Counted from the first letter of the stretch, positions 44,674-58,012 are shown. The stretch: DNA of 64,000 bases from Ipomoea triloba (GCF_003576645.1 NC_044922.1:13623970-13687969), one strand, 5' to 3'. The notes: generated by a model not told the origin, from the sequence alone. Made by a program: numbers and translations.

Positions 44674-47600
44674 ATGGCGTCCGAATCATCAACATCAACC
44701 TCATCTTCCGACGCATACTAGAGGGAGTTGAACCACATACGCACTCTTATCAAGCAAGTCAAGGCGGGAAGTATTCTTGACAGAGAAGGTTTCGTCAATC
44801 ACTCGACGAACCCGAAGCAGGCAGAGAAGGTCCTCAAGAAGTTCGAGAAGGCAGGGCTCATGAAGTATATGACGCATGATTATCGAACCATCCACGACCT
44901 CGACTTCACCGAATGGTTCGCAAATGCCAAGGTCACAAAGGGCAAGATTGAGAGCCGATTCAATGAGATTGACATCACGACCTCGGTGGGTGACCTAAGG
45001 GCTGCATTCGACTTTCCTACATCAGAAGAGGCAGTTAGAAACCTCTCGGATTACAGTCTGGACAAGCAGGCATTTTGGGACAAAATCCGATTGGAAAATG
45101 CACCATCAAGCGCAACCTCTGCCCTCCGCAAGTATCATTTAAAGGAGAGGTTTGCAATTGCAGCTGACCTCATCATGAAGTTCGTCCTCAGCAAGGTGTC
45201 CGGAACCGATGAGATCAATCTGGACATCCTCAAAATCCTCCATGCTATCTGGAACAACGTTCAAATGGACTGGGCAAACATCATCTTCAACTTCCTAAAA
45301 CAGCAAGTGCAAGGCTCAGTTTCAAACACCAACCAGTCAATTAATAAAAAGGTTGGTTTTGGTTTTGTTGTTCAGTATTTATTGAGTTTGAAGGGTTTGC
45401 AATTGAGGGAAGGGAGATTCATCGAAATACCTATATGGGTAGGACGAAATCTCAAGCTCCAAAGTCCAAGGGTGTAAAGATTGCACCCTCTCCCTCAAAG
45501 CCTAAGGGAAAGGGCAAGAGGAAAGCCCAATCTGTGGAGGAGGATTCTGATAATGCACCACTGGGTGTACTGATTAAGAGGGTTGTTCTACCAAAGAAGG
45601 CTAAGAAAGCCAAATCTGATGCTGTCACCAAGACTCGAGAGGTGACACCCTCTGTTATTCCAGTACCATTCGAGGACAGGCCACAGGCCTAGGGGGAACT
45701 TCAGGCTGCAATGGCCGCTGAGGTTGAGAGAGTGCCCCCTACCAGGTCCATCTCCGGTGAGATTTTTGTTGATTTGCATGTTGATGATGGTGCTGGTGCT
45801 GCTGATGAGTCTGTGGATATGTCTCGAGAGGAGGCTCGAGAGTTTGAAGGCACTAGGATCAGTGATCCAGTGCAGGGTGATGCTGAGGAACCACGAGAGG
45901 TGGTTCGAGAGATAACAGTTTCAGCAGTAGAGGTTCGAGACAACACAGTGGAAACTGCTGCTGATGATCAGGGCACTGTGGTTAGGGACCCAGTGCAAAG
46001 TGCTCATAATGTGGAGTTGACACCCACTGAATCTGCTCAAGTTGAAGGAACAATAGCAAGAGCCATAGCAGATGTTGGGTTGAGTGATGATCTCTCAGAG
46101 AAAAATCGAGAGATCGATACACAAACAGTGGAAGCTGCATCAGCGACAGAAATCCTATCTGCTGAGCCTCATGATTTGAATGAAGAAGTCACCACTCAGT
46201 TGGTTCAAAATGATGAAGCTGTGTCTAGTTTGGATGATCTCTCCAGAGTACTCCGATGGATCAACTGGAGAACATGTTCCTTTAACCAACTGATGGCACT
46301 AGCAGCAGATATGGAGGCTGAGGAGATCTTTGCTATGAATTGGTTAAACCTTACTGAGATCCCAGCCAACGAACTACAAGAGCTAGCCCATGACATGCAT
46401 GTGACCAAGAGGAATCTTGGACGATCTGACAAAGGAAAGGGCATAGCTGCTGATGAACAAGAAGACGAGTCTGAAGTGGATCCTGAACTGGATGCAAAAT
46501 TTAGAGAGGATATCAGGCTCGCTACTACTCTATCCTTGGGACATCATGTAGAGGATACGAGAGGTCCAGGGGAGACCTCAGGGGTTGCAAGGGATGATCT
46601 TGAAAATCCAATAGCAACGGCAGCAATCCCTTTGTCCCAAGTTAGTGATTCTGCTCTGGACGCACAGGTAGCAGCTTCGAGAGGTGAATCCGAGACCTCT
46701 GAAGCACATGAGGCAGAACCCAACTCCATCTTACTTCTGCCAGCTCCTGAGTCCACACCCTCTGTTGACAACGACGAGGCACAGACAGTTCGAGAGGGTG
46801 AAACTCCTTTGCTCACACTGCCAGGTTTTTCAACATACATGGAACAGGCATCTCCTTTCCTACTACCATATGACACGGCATCCACCTTTGCGGCCAGAAT
46901 GTTTGATAGGCAAAGGTGGAGTGCACCAGCTGCTCCCGAAACCATAGTGATTCCTGACTCTCCTGAGCAGTCTAAGGTGCAGCCGGATGAGCAAACTGAG
47001 CAGACAACTCCAAATCCTGCTGGTTCGAGAGGTACTGAGGGGGAAGATGCTTCCATCAATGGTGGAAACCGGGAAGCACCTGTCGATGCACAGCCTTCTT
47101 CTTCAAATCCAATCCCTCCGGCAGATGATCAAGTTACCAGCTCTGGTTCGAGAGGTAACACTAAGGAGGCTCTTCACTTGGATGGAAACCGAGAAGCATC
47201 CAACACAGAAGTCCCTTCCTTAGGTGTTCCAATCCTACCAGAAGCTGAAGCTGAGGTTCCAGGTTCGAGAGGTGATGAGCGAAAAGTGATCCATCCCTCA
47301 GGTGGAAACCGGGAAGCGCCTGACATGGAGCTACCTTCAAGCTCTGATCCGAGGTGGACTCTGAATTGCAAATCACGGGTGGAAATCTGGAAGCACCCAA
47401 TTCCCCTCCGACTAAAGGTACTACTCAACCTTCTTCTCCTACTTCTGATTATGATCGACAGGTCGAAGAAGCTTTCATTGGCGAGGTGCGCCAATTCATG
47501 ACCGAACAATCTCAGAAGATGGCTCAAATTGAACACACACTTACTATTGTTCGCAACGCATCAATGCCTGCTGCTGGATCAAGTGAATCCCAAGCCAGTC

Positions 47601-48418
47601 ATGAGGAACTTCTCGAACAAGTGGTGTGGGCTGAAGATGTAGCAAGACGAACCACAAATGAGGCTGCAGAAGCTCGAGCAGAAGCAGCTGGAGCAAGGGC
47701 GGAAGTTGCAGAGCTAAAGATTGAACTTCGAGCCTTCCAGAACTCCAATGAACTTCGACAGGACGTGATCAAAGCCCTACTCGATGACCTGTCGAACCAA
47801 GTACCTGCTCAGCTTCAATCGCTCTTTGAAGGTATGTCCACTCTCCTTTCCCGTCTGAATGATGCCAACAAGGGGGAAAATCAGGGGAATAATCAGGGGA
47901 CAAGAGGGACATCAACCGGCAAGAAAAGGGCAGCCAGTGAACCCTTAACCACTGGACCTCCTCCCAAAGTCCCAAAGATAACTAGCAAGGCAATGGAGGA
48001 AGCCAAGAGGCAGGAGGAGCTAAGGGTTCAGCGCACACAGGAAATGGAGAAAAGAAGAGAAGAAGACAGAGAAAGGAGAAGAAAAAGGCAAGAACAACAG
48101 ACAGAAAAGGAAAGAAAAATTGAGCAAATGATGATCACCTTCAAGTTCGGAAATAGAGAGGACACCGAGCAAAGTCTTATTCATCAGATATTTAACCTTC
48201 TGAAGTATGTTGGGATATCCCTTCACAGCAACATGACTCCAGAAGAATGTGTCCAATGGTGGAAAGATGGAGTAATTGAAGGTGAATTTGTTGGGGAGGC
48301 TTTCAGGAATTATCAATTCTTTCACGTCACAGACGACTACCTGCGTCTGGTAAACCCAAAAGACCCCAGCAAGACACGAGCAGCTATCAATGAGAAGAGG
48401 AAAGCGGACAAGCAGTAA
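44674..48418 (+). pseudogene. Sirevirus env-like / third ORF region, broken
   Basis: ATG 44674 (MASESSTST..) is followed by TAG at 44719-44721. The same frame then encodes a folded domain (FTEWFANAKVTKGKIESRF, DLRAAFDFPTSEEA, LIMKFVLSKVSG, ILHAIWNNVQMDWANIIF) to about 45430, resembling plant transposon proteins of this position. A second frame (45435-47501, TAG at about 45690) is acidic and has about three ~40-residue repeats with GSRG..GGNREAP. A third frame (47354-48418) has long coiled coils (AAEARAEAAGARAEVAELKI; RRREEDRERRRKRQEQQ-like) and a conserved tail. I see no signal peptide or clear membrane anchor, so an envelope role is unproven. Confidence 0.65.
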
Positions 48419-48689
48419 GCTCTCGTTGCCATATATGCAGTCTTAAATCATTCCTATGTTGCTCTCTGTTTTCTTTTAACTTTTTTGCTAAGTACTTTCA
48501 TTGTCGAACATTCCCTTGATCTCAATATATATATATATATATATCTTTTGCTGGGGGTGTTGTGTGAGTTTGTTCTTCATTTTAGCAGATTAGTTTTCTT
48601 GTCAAACTTACCGTATGCGCTGAAAATAAAATCAACGTTTATTTTCTTGAAAATCAACCATATAAGTAAGTATAGTGTTGGCATCATCA

Positions 48690-48702
48690 AAAAGGGGGAA
48701 AT
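48690..48702 (+). other. Polypurine tract
   Basis: AAAAGGGGGAAAT directly before the 3' LTR; primes plus-strand synthesis. Confidence 0.85.
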
Positions 48703-50280
48703 TGTTAGGAACATACTATAATAGGTTTTGATGATACCAAATATAATGTTTAATCCCCTAAGTCTCGATAGATAGGAAATACATGTAAGTTCGACAAGTA
48801 AACTAAAAGCGAAAATACAACTGGGTAATTGAGCTCAACTCGGAAAATATTTAAGCTTAAGGTAAACTTGCTTGAACATCTTAGAAGTTTCGTGTTGTAA
48901 ACTTATAGATAGATCAGAAGAAGGCACGAGACATTACTCGAGGAATAAGGGTCTGCGAGACATCAACTAAGTCTCGAGACATAAGCAGAGTTCGAGAGAT
49001 GGAATCTCTCGAGACATCAATCCAGTTCGAGACATAGGATCGAGACATCAAGTAGTCGAGACATCATGTTTGGTCTCGATGAACCTGTACTTCTCCAAAG
49101 GATTGAATGACAGTTAACACGCATGGATGAAGTAATCTAAGTTTGGAGAAGAAGAATATCATGGAGATAAAATATTAAGGAGGTGCCGAAAGAATATTAT
49201 GGAACATAGAACAGCCGGAAGTGGATGCCACGTCAGAACTCCACAACAAACGGATAGAAGATGCACCAATCAAAGGTCGGTCTTATTCCCTAAAACGAGG
49301 ATCAATGGGAATATAAAAAGAGTAACTTTTACCAAAAGAAGTAAGTGGAGCATGGACTCAAGACAGTGGAATATGGGATATTCACTACAAGACAAAAGGC
49401 TCAAGTTACTAGACCACCACTCCATGAAACGTGCTAAAAATATGCAAGTCCCATGATCAGCATGGGAGACAGATTTCAAACGGAATAATTTTCCCTCCAA
49501 CGGAATTATTCCTCAACTCTCATATATAAGGACGTGAAGACACAAGTTAAAAGAGGTTCGAATATTCTAAGCTATCATAAGAGGTGTCTGATTCAAACGT
49601 TCAAAGTGCAAGAGCTTAATCTGGAATATCATCCTTGATATTCACAAGTGCGAGAAAACACATCTTAGTGTTTTGAGAGAGTTACAAAGCTTCAACTACT
49701 ACACATCTAGAAGGTGACCAAAGCTGCTCTACAAGGAAGATCATTCAACGAAAACTTTTGGTCAGATTGGAGATTGTTACATTCAACCTGTGACAACCGG
49801 AACAACCTTGTCTTGGAGAAGGCAAGAAGAGGCGGAGTAACCTGGGAGCTGTCTTGTGAAGATCCTGAGGCTTGAGGCGGGCTTCGTGATCAAAGCTCAA
49901 GTGCTCGATATTGTACTAAACAGGGAAGTTTTAGTGCAATCCTTCTAGGGAGTTTCTAGAAGAAGAGTGGACGTAGGCGGGTTGGCCGAACCAATTAAAA
50001 ATCTCTCTCGCATTTACTTTCTGCGTTTATCTCTCGCTAACTATCTCTCGATCTGCACTGCAATAATCACACCTCTCGAACTAACTCAAACTCGTGCTAA
50101 TTAAAAAGGGGATAACTTTTCCGCTGCGCATAAAACTTTGTCTTCATCTTGTGAGGTATCGGACCTAAACATCCTAAGTCCAATACACACGAGAGGTCAA
50201 AAAAGATTTGCAAAATCTTATACAAGTCTATTCACCCCCTCCCCCCTCTAGACTTGTACCCCATCCCCTTGGGACCAACA
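48703..50280 (+). repeat. 3' LTR of the Copia element
   Basis: The same boundaries as the 5' LTR (TGTTAGGAACATAC to ACCAACA), with TATA at 49523-49531. The target duplication AATTG follows at 50281-50285. Confidence 0.93.
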
Positions 50281-50285
50281 AATTG

Positions 50286-51300
50286 TAATCTTGATGTTCT
50301 AACAATCTCAGAATTAGGGAAAGAATAATTAAGCTAGGGATTTTTGGGCAATGCACATAAGAATTCAATTCAGCTACTTTCGTAATCAATAAATAGAATT
50401 AGGCTACAATTGTCCCACTTTTGTGATGCATCAATCATAACCCTAAACACCTAAGCATTGTAAGCCCCCAAAATTACCCATATTCTCATAGTAGGAAAAT
50501 TAGGTTGAAATTGGTAAGGCTCGAGGTCTCCATCCAACTTTCGTTGTAATGAATCCCTCTCCTAGACTAGCAATTAATTGTGGCCATCAATCAATAACAA
50601 GTAGAAAGCAATCCCCAAATCAACATAAACCCTAGGTAATAGATCCAATCCCTTTATGCAATAATCACAAATTGAACATCAAGATTAACAATAACCCCCT
50701 AATCCAAACCCATAAGCGAATTACTCACGCATGATTGAAGTACACAAAGCAAAGCAAGAATTTAATTCTGAAATCATATATAACAGCAAAATTAAAGAAT
50801 AAAAGGGAAAACGTTACTAACAATTCTTGAGAGCAATTCCAATCCAAACAATGATTCCAAGCTTGTAACCGAATTCAATGATGTAAATATGCTCTATTCT
50901 ATGCTATGGAAAACTCTAAAGAAGGGAAAAATTGCACTGAATTAAACTAGGGCTCGGAATCCCCCAAAAATACAGAAAACGCGAAATAAATACTGGACTG
51001 CTGGGTCACGACCACCATCACGGCCGGGATCGGGGAAGTGATGTGCCGTGGCCAACTGCTGTCCGCGGTGGAGGTCACGACCGCCATCACGGCCGTGAGG
51101 CGGCCTCCTGGTCCACTTCTGACTCCCTTCATGCTCCGTTGCTCCTTTCCGTCCCGGGGTAGATTCCTTATGTCTCGAAAACTTGCCCGAGATGACCGAA
51201 AATCCTTCCTTTGCTCCTCATTTGCGATGATTGATCAAATGTAACACACAAACGAGCCTTAAAGGAAATAAGCAACAAAACTACTGAATCGTGGGATAAA
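50286..51300. other. Right part of the older element split by Copia
   Basis: Continues 33830-34047. Non-coding, with a GC-rich patch at 51005-51130 in which GGTCACGACC(A/G)CCATCACGGCCG occurs twice. Many short phrases (GCATCAATCATAACCC, AATCCCTCTCC) resemble LARD-type LTR DNA. No gene. Confidence 0.4.
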
Positions 51301-52215
51301 TAATGGTGTAAAATCATGTGTATAAATATGTATGCAAATTCTATAATATAATTTCTGTAATTATAATTTATATCGATATATCATAATTAAAATAATTAAA
51401 TTTAGATATTGAAAAAATAGAATTTTAATTTTGTATGATTAATATAGTGCATGAGTATATGTATGTATGTATTTTTAAAAAATATAAATATATATGAACA
51501 CATATTTTGTTAATTTTATAATTTTATTTGTAATTATATTTTATATTTTATTAATTATAATTAAGAAAATTACATTTACAAATTAAAAGAATTTAATTTC
51601 TAAATTTATATGGATTAATGTAGTCCTAACTATATTACATATTTAGACAAATTTTTAAATATTTTTGATTTTTTAATTAAGAGTATGAGTTTAGACATAT
51701 TTTAAAATATTTTTCAATAAGTAACCATTGTAGTAATTAACGTGTATAATTATATCAGTAATCAAAATTCTATAAAAAAAATGTATATATTTTCATATTG
51801 TACAAAATACTATTAATATAATATATGTCTACATATATAAATGGTTAAAAAGAGAAATTGATAATTTTTTTTATTATATAGATATTAATAAATATTATGT
51901 AATTTTTTCTTGCATGAAAAAACATTCTTATTTTAAAATTTTACATTGATATCTGAGTTTTGTTTAAGAATCTACTTTGGTGATATTTTAAACTTTGAGT
52001 AACACTTGTGTGAGATCGTCTCACGGGTTGGATATTTGATTAATTGATCAAATAATTGATTAATGGGTCAGATCTTTGACCTCGTTAATTAGAGATCCGA
52101 CCCGTCTCACGGATTGAGACCCATGAGATCATTTACGAAAATTAAATCTAATGGTCTATATTTCATTCTATTTCTCACCTAAGGGATTAATTTCATAGGA
52201 TCCATTATCTATCTA

Positions 52216-52216
<1 letters not shown>
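51301..52216. other. AT-rich repeat DNA with a small inverted-repeat element
   Basis: 51335-51740 matches 27950-28330. At about 52008-52135, GTGAGATCGTCTCACGGGT and ACCCGTCTCACGGATTGAG face each other as inverted repeats of a common plant MITE-like type. No ORF. Confidence 0.5.
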
Positions 52217-52274
<58 letters not shown>

Positions 52275-52368
52275 TTTTTGTTATTATTTAATTAGGTAAA
52301 AAATAATTGTAATTTCAAATTTCAAAAAAGAAATATTTTCTTAAGATGGGCAAAAAAAAGCACTTCTA

Positions 52369-52432
<64 letters not shown>

Positions 52433-52511
52433 CATATATAACCTACAAACACGCAATCGTATAATTTAATAGCATTTTAGCCTACCGTATAATTAAGTTG
52501 AAATGGAAATG

Positions 52512-52551
<40 letters not shown>
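52217..52551. repeat. Three (AT)n tracts
   Basis: Pure AT/TA tracts at about 52217-52270, 52375-52424 and 52515-52551, separated by AT-rich unique DNA. Confidence 0.9.
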
Positions 52552-52553
<2 letters not shown>

Positions 52554-52639
52554 TATATAATAATGGAAATACTATTCTATATACTAATATTCTATGTTCT
52601 ATATTGTTTAAATGGAAATAAAATATGGAAAGTACTAAT

Positions 52640-55600
52640 CTATATTATAATATATTAACATAATATAGTAATATTTTCTTTTGAATACTATAATATACAT
52701 CATATAGTAATTTGATTGTTGGAATTTTTTTGAATATTATCATGAGAGGAATTTTATTACGTACATTAACATAATATAGTAATATTTTTTGAATACTATA
52801 ATATACAAAATATAGTAATTTGATTGTTGGAATTTTTTTTTTAATATTATCATGAGAAGAATTTAATTACGTACATTAACATAATATAGTAATTTTTTTT
52901 AGAATACTATAATATACATCATATATTATTTTGATTGTTGAAATATTTTTTTTGAATATTATCATGAGAGGAATTTAATTACGTACATTAACATAATATA
53001 GTAATATGTTTTTTGAATACTATAATATACATCATATAGTAATTTGATTGTTGGAATTTTTTTGTTTTGAATATTATCATGAGAGGAATTTAATTACGTA
53101 CATTAACATAATATAGTAATTTTTTTTATTTTTTTAATACTATAATATACATCATATAGCAATTTGATTTTTTATGAATATAAAATAAAAAAAATACGCA
53201 ATTAATTTCCGTGTATAGTAATTTGAATCCATACAGGAATGGAATGGAATTGAATAAAATATTTCATTAATTTCCGTGTATAATAAGGAATGGAATCATA
53301 TTTTGAATATTTTGTCAATCTTAGCCATAAATAAGGAATTATAAAGAAGGCTAGAATTTCTGATAAGGAATTATTATATAATATTATGTTGACCGATTTC
53401 AAATTTTTTGGACTAAAATGAGCGGGAAAGCTAGTACTTCTGTTTTAATATCTACTATACTAATAAGAGCCAAAGAGAGTTAGGCCTAAAATGGGTAGAA
53501 AAAATGGTGGTCAAATTATTTAATCAAAATGGGTAGAAAAAATGGTGGTCAAATTATTTAATCAAATGGATTGCTCAGATTGTTTAGATTTATATTTTCA
53601 CTTGAGATTTCCTAATTTATTCTTAATTATATGATTATCCGTTAAATTTTCCGTTAAATATTCTCTTTTCCGTTAAATTTTCCATTAACTTTTAACCTAC
53701 CCATTAATTTCTATAAGTAAGGTCTTAGGTTCGAACCCCATCCCAATCAAAGTTGGCATAATTATTAAACATATACTACGAATATGTTAGAGTATATTAT
53801 TCAAAAGTAAGTACCACACTCTATTACTCTTATTAAATTAAATAATAAATTAGTAATTTTTTTTTAAAAAAAAAGTAAATATAAATTAGTAGTTACAACA
53901 ACAAAATAATACATATGCATTTTCACACTCTATTACTCTTATTAAATTAAATAATAAATTAGTAGTTTTTTCAAAAAAAAAAGTAAAAATAAATTAGTAG
54001 TTACAACAAAAAAATAATACATATGCATTTATTTAATTTATAATTCAATGTCTACAATGTCTTTATTCAAAAAAAAATATTCATTATCAAAAAGTTTAAA
54101 AAGATATATAATTTCATTAGTTATATTGTCTATATTTTTTACAATGCAAAAATTCACTACCTTCAAATTTATTAATTAATTATATTCACTACATTGTTCA
54201 TTGTTTTCTTTTTACATTATCTTGTAATTAAATATCAAAATTATACTAAAAAATAATGTTATATATTTATTTACCAAATATTATGTTAATAACATGGAAT
54301 ACAATTAAAAATAATAATTTGAAACCAATCATATTAACTACTTAGGGATGATTTGTTTACAAAGAAAACATTTAAATAACACAATAAATTGATTAAAACT
54401 CATTATTAAAAATGTCAATGTAGGGAAATAGAATATTGTAACACACTTGATGCATTGAAAATATGCTGAGACTACAACATTGTTGGAATCAATCTTTCAA
54501 ATTCAGAGAAAGAAGAAATTTGAAAATTAACTACTATTGAGACATTCATTAATCTTGTATGTAAAATACTTATTATGCATTCTTTAAATATATTAAAACT
54601 AATATAAATTTATAATTCATTCATTTTCTACAATCAACCTGTTTGTATTAAAGACTAAATCTACATCAATCTTGAGAACAAAAATAATTGGTATATAGGA
54701 TTGGACATTATCTCATTCGCGTAATGTGCCTGAAAAACTAGTATATATATATAGAGTAATTTGATTGTTGGAATTTTTTTTTGAATATTGTCATGAGAGA
54801 AATTTAATTACATACATTAACATAATATAGTAATTTTTTTAATACTATAATATACATCATATAGTAATTTGATTGTTGGTATTTTTATTTTTTTTAAATA
54901 TTATCATGAGAGGAATTTAATTACGTACATTAACATAATATAGTATTTTTTTTTGAATACTATAATATACATCATATAATAATTTAATTGTTGGAATTTT
55001 TTTGTTTTGAATATTATCATGAGAGGAAATTTAATTACGTATATTAACATAATATAGTAATTTTTTTAATACTATAATATACATCATATAGTAATTTGAT
55101 TTTTTATGAATATAAAATAAAAAAAAACGCAATTAATTTCCGTGTATAGTAATTTGAATCCATACAGGAATGGAATTGAATTGAATAAAATATTTCATTA
55201 ATTTCCGTGTATAATAAGGAATGGAATCATATTTTGAATATTTTGTAAATCTTAGCCATAAATAAGGAATTATAAAGAAAGCTAGAATTTCTGATAAGGA
55301 ATTATTATATAATATTATGTTGACAGATTTCAAATTTTTTGGACTAAAATGAGCGGGAAAGCTAGCACTTCTGTTTTAATATATATATATATAGTAATTT
55401 GATTGTTGGTATTTTTATTTTTTTTTGAATATTATCATGAGAGTAATTTAATTACGTACATTAACATAATATAATAATTTTTTTAGAATACTATAATATA
55501 CATCATATATTATTTTGATTGTTGAAATATTTTTTTGAATATTATCATGAGAGGAATTTAATTACGTACATTAACATAATATAGTAATATTTTTTTGAAT

Positions 55601-55896
55601 ACTATAATTTACATCATATAGTAATTTGATTTTTTATGAATATAAAATAAAAAAATACGCAATTAATTTCCGTGTATAGTAATTTGAATCCATACAGGAA
55701 TGGGATGGAATTGAATAAAATATTTTATTAATTTCCGTGTATAATAAAGAATGGAATCATATTTTGAATATTTTGTCAATCGTAAATAAGGAATTATAAA
55801 GAAGGCTAGAGTTTCTGATAAGGAATTATTATATAATATTATGTTGACCGATTTCAAACTTTTTGGACTAAAATGAGCGGGAAAGCTAGCACTTCT

Positions 55897-55900
<4 letters not shown>
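52640..55900. repeat. Minisatellite array: ~112-bp units inside larger units
   Basis: A unit marked by ATTAACATAATATAGTAAT .. TACTATAATATACATCATAT .. ATTATCATGAGAGGAATTTA recurs at about 52653, 52764, 52874, 52987, 53102, 54816, 54929, 55043, 55460 and 55570 (spacing 110-117 bp). A longer block (CGCAATTAATTTCCGTGTAT .. GAGCGGGAAAGCTAG(T/C)ACTTC) closes each group at 53198-53450, 55127-55380 and 55657-55900. The array is split by a Helitron at 53451-54741. Confidence 0.82.
53451..54741 (+). mobile_element. Complete non-autonomous Helitron in the minisatellite
   Basis: Starts TCTACTATACTAATAAG and ends TTCGCGTAATGTGCCTG, AAAAA, CTAG. The flanks are A at the left and T at the right. The unoccupied site is preserved at about 55372-55400, where TGTTTTAATA runs straight into TATATATATATAG. 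Length 1,291 bp; same family as the pair at 28.8-32.2 kb. Its start has a 42-bp tandem duplication (AAAATGGGTAGAAAAAATGG.. at about 53488 and 53528). No coding capacity. Confidence 0.88.
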
Positions 55901-55974
<74 letters not shown>

Positions 55975-56689
55975 ATATATAATAAATATAATAATATAAT
56001 ATATAGATAGATATTGATATTACATTAAAATTTATCGAATAATTAACATGAACTTTGATAGAAGAACCAACCAATTAATGTGTCCGACACCAACTTTTAC
56101 ATCATTTTCCATTCTCATAAATACACCATAAAGCACCATAAATATTATACTTTTTGCAATTAATATTTGACAATAGAATCAGTCTACATCCTTTAGAAAA
56201 CATAGACCATATCTATAACTCAAAGGTTGACTTTTAAAATTTAGTTGCAACTCTTAAACATGACCACAGATTCTGATATTCATCCTTTTAAAAAAAAATC
56301 CAACGAATTAAATTAATTATGTGATCTAGTATTTTAGAATATATTACTTGTGTGCATAAATAAAGAGAATATTGACCAATAATTAGTCACAAAAATGATT
56401 ATTTACATACTTGTGATGTTGTGCTATTCTATGTGTTATTCTATTTCAACGTATGTATGATGTATCTATACTGCTATACATGTTGAGTTTTGTTACTAAA
56501 ATTTTTTTTTCTTTTCGCTACATGTTTCATTCTGCATATGTATATATAATTGTTAACAGTTCTGAGTGTTATACATACTTACGTACATAAAAATATATAT
56601 TATATATTATACTAGTTTTTGTAAGAAAATTATAAATAATGTATTAATAGAAGTTATTAAATATTTTTAAGGGTGTATTCGGTTTAAAG
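55901..56689. other. (TA)n tract, then duplicated EXO70 upstream flank
   Basis: (TA)n at 55901-55968. 56030-56270 matches 12120-12330 upstream of EXO70 copy 1, so this is the left part of the second copy's flank, now separated from the gene by a LINE and a Mutator-type element. 56325-56415 also resembles 3695-3785. Confidence 0.65.
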
Positions 56690-56733
56690 TTTTTCTTGAT
56701 AAAAGGAAGGCCCCGGAAAGCAAAAAGCAAAAA

Positions 56734-57216
56734 TCAATCCCCACGGATACAAGGCACCCCTACAATATCATTTTGGATAAGCAAATCCAACTCTCTATGA
56801 GGGCAAGCCGGCAGCAACACCAATTCAGGATCCATTCCACTCTTTGTCGCAAGCCAGTGGGCAACTTGATTCTGTTCTCGCAACACGTGGTAACAATTCA
56901 CCTCCCAGTTATTCATCATCCAATTCTTACATTCAGATAAAATGTTGTTCATGGAGCCTCCACCAGTGGTGTCAAAATTGAAGTCATTGATCCACCTAAC
57001 AATATTCGCCGAGTCACTTTGGATAGTGATCTTAGAGTAGCCGAACTTCCAAGCAACTTTAAGGCCAAGAAGGATTGCCCAAGCTTCAGCTTCATCAGCG
57101 TTGCATTCCCCAAGGTTCTTCTGAAAGCCAACGATCCAATTCCCTTGATAGTCTCTAAGAACGCCCCCGCAGCTTGCGTCTTTCCCCTTCGACTTACTAC
57201 TACCGTCCACATTCAC
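56734..57216 (-). pseudogene. LINE RNase H domain
   Basis: RVT_3-type RNase H of 160 residues: MNVDGSSKSKG (first catalytic Asp), GECNADEAEAWAILLGLKVA (Glu), ITIQSDSANIVRWI (Asp), and REQNQVAHWLA near the end. Frame intact across the domain but separated from the rest of ORF2 by breaks. Removes RNA during element copying. Confidence 0.82.
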
Positions 57217-57441
57217 TGCAATCCACCCATTCTATGGTTTTTTCCAGCAGCTCATCAACCTCAACCGGGAGTTACAACTAAAGTTTTGGAGCTGGTTATT
57301 GACAAAAGCATTTTGGATATCCTTGCAATAATTCCTTATAAAAGAGAGTTTTTGAAAGATATGGAAGACTCATTCTTGAAGACCAGGTAGTTCCTCCACT
57401 TCCATATATGCCAACAGATAACACTAAAGGCAATATTCCAG

Positions 57442-57819
57442 TTAACCTTTAATTTTCAGATTTTTGATAAACCAAGAGTGCCAGTCCATCTGAAGATCAT
57501 GGTCGAACATCTGAGGAGGCATTATGGCCTTCCAAACTTCCTTCGCCATAGGGCATCTCCTAAGAACGTGATCAATATCCTCACTAACTCCCCTACAGTT
57601 GTGGCAGTCATCAACAAGGGTAAGATGTCTTCTTTTACGTTCAGCATTACACATAATACGCCCATGCATGATCAACCATAGAAAGAAGTTAATTCTGTTA
57701 GGAAGCCTTATACTCCAAATGAGTTTCCAGTCAATATCAGTCTGTTCATTGGAATGAGATGAAACCAAATGGTATGCCGAGTTCACCGTGAAAAATCCGG
57801 TAGAAGTTTGATTCCACAA
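57442..57819 (-). pseudogene. LINE zinc-binding RVT region
   Basis: zf-RVT domain: FTVNSAYHLV, WKLIWSIRLPNRINFFLWL, GRIMCNAERKRR, CHNCRGVSEDIDHVLRRCPMA (C..C..H..C). It is followed by VWKAIMP. One fragment of the same ORF2. Confidence 0.8.
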
Positions 57820-58012
57820 GATGGTGTCCTTGAGATTAGGATGAAAAAATCCCTTTAATTTGTTTATAATACCCGTGGGGAGAAGGTGATTAAGCTTCTG
57901 GAATTTCCATCCAGATTCATCCTCCCAGTAGTCCCTGACAGTAAGATTGCGTTCATCAACGGGGATGACCTTCGTGGAAAGATGAAGCAGCTCGGTTTTA
58001 ATAAGCCACTTA

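Larger units (their letters stand above)
34048..50280 (+). mobile_element. Sirevirus-type (SIRE/Maximus) Copia retrotransposon
   Basis: A full element of 16,233 bp as assembled. Matching LTRs (34048-35623, 48703-50280), target duplication AATTG on both sides (34043-34047, 50281-50285), initiator-Met-type PBS and polypurine tract are present. The order gag, zinc knuckle, coiled coil, protease, integrase, RT, RNase H is that of Copia. The long ORF region after pol (44.7-48.4 kb) is the mark of Sirevirus-like elements. All ORFs carry stops or frame breaks. The real length is shorter, because 39.84-40.1, 41.09-42.1 and 43.01-43.78 kb are repeated pieces around single-N joins. Confidence 0.9.
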
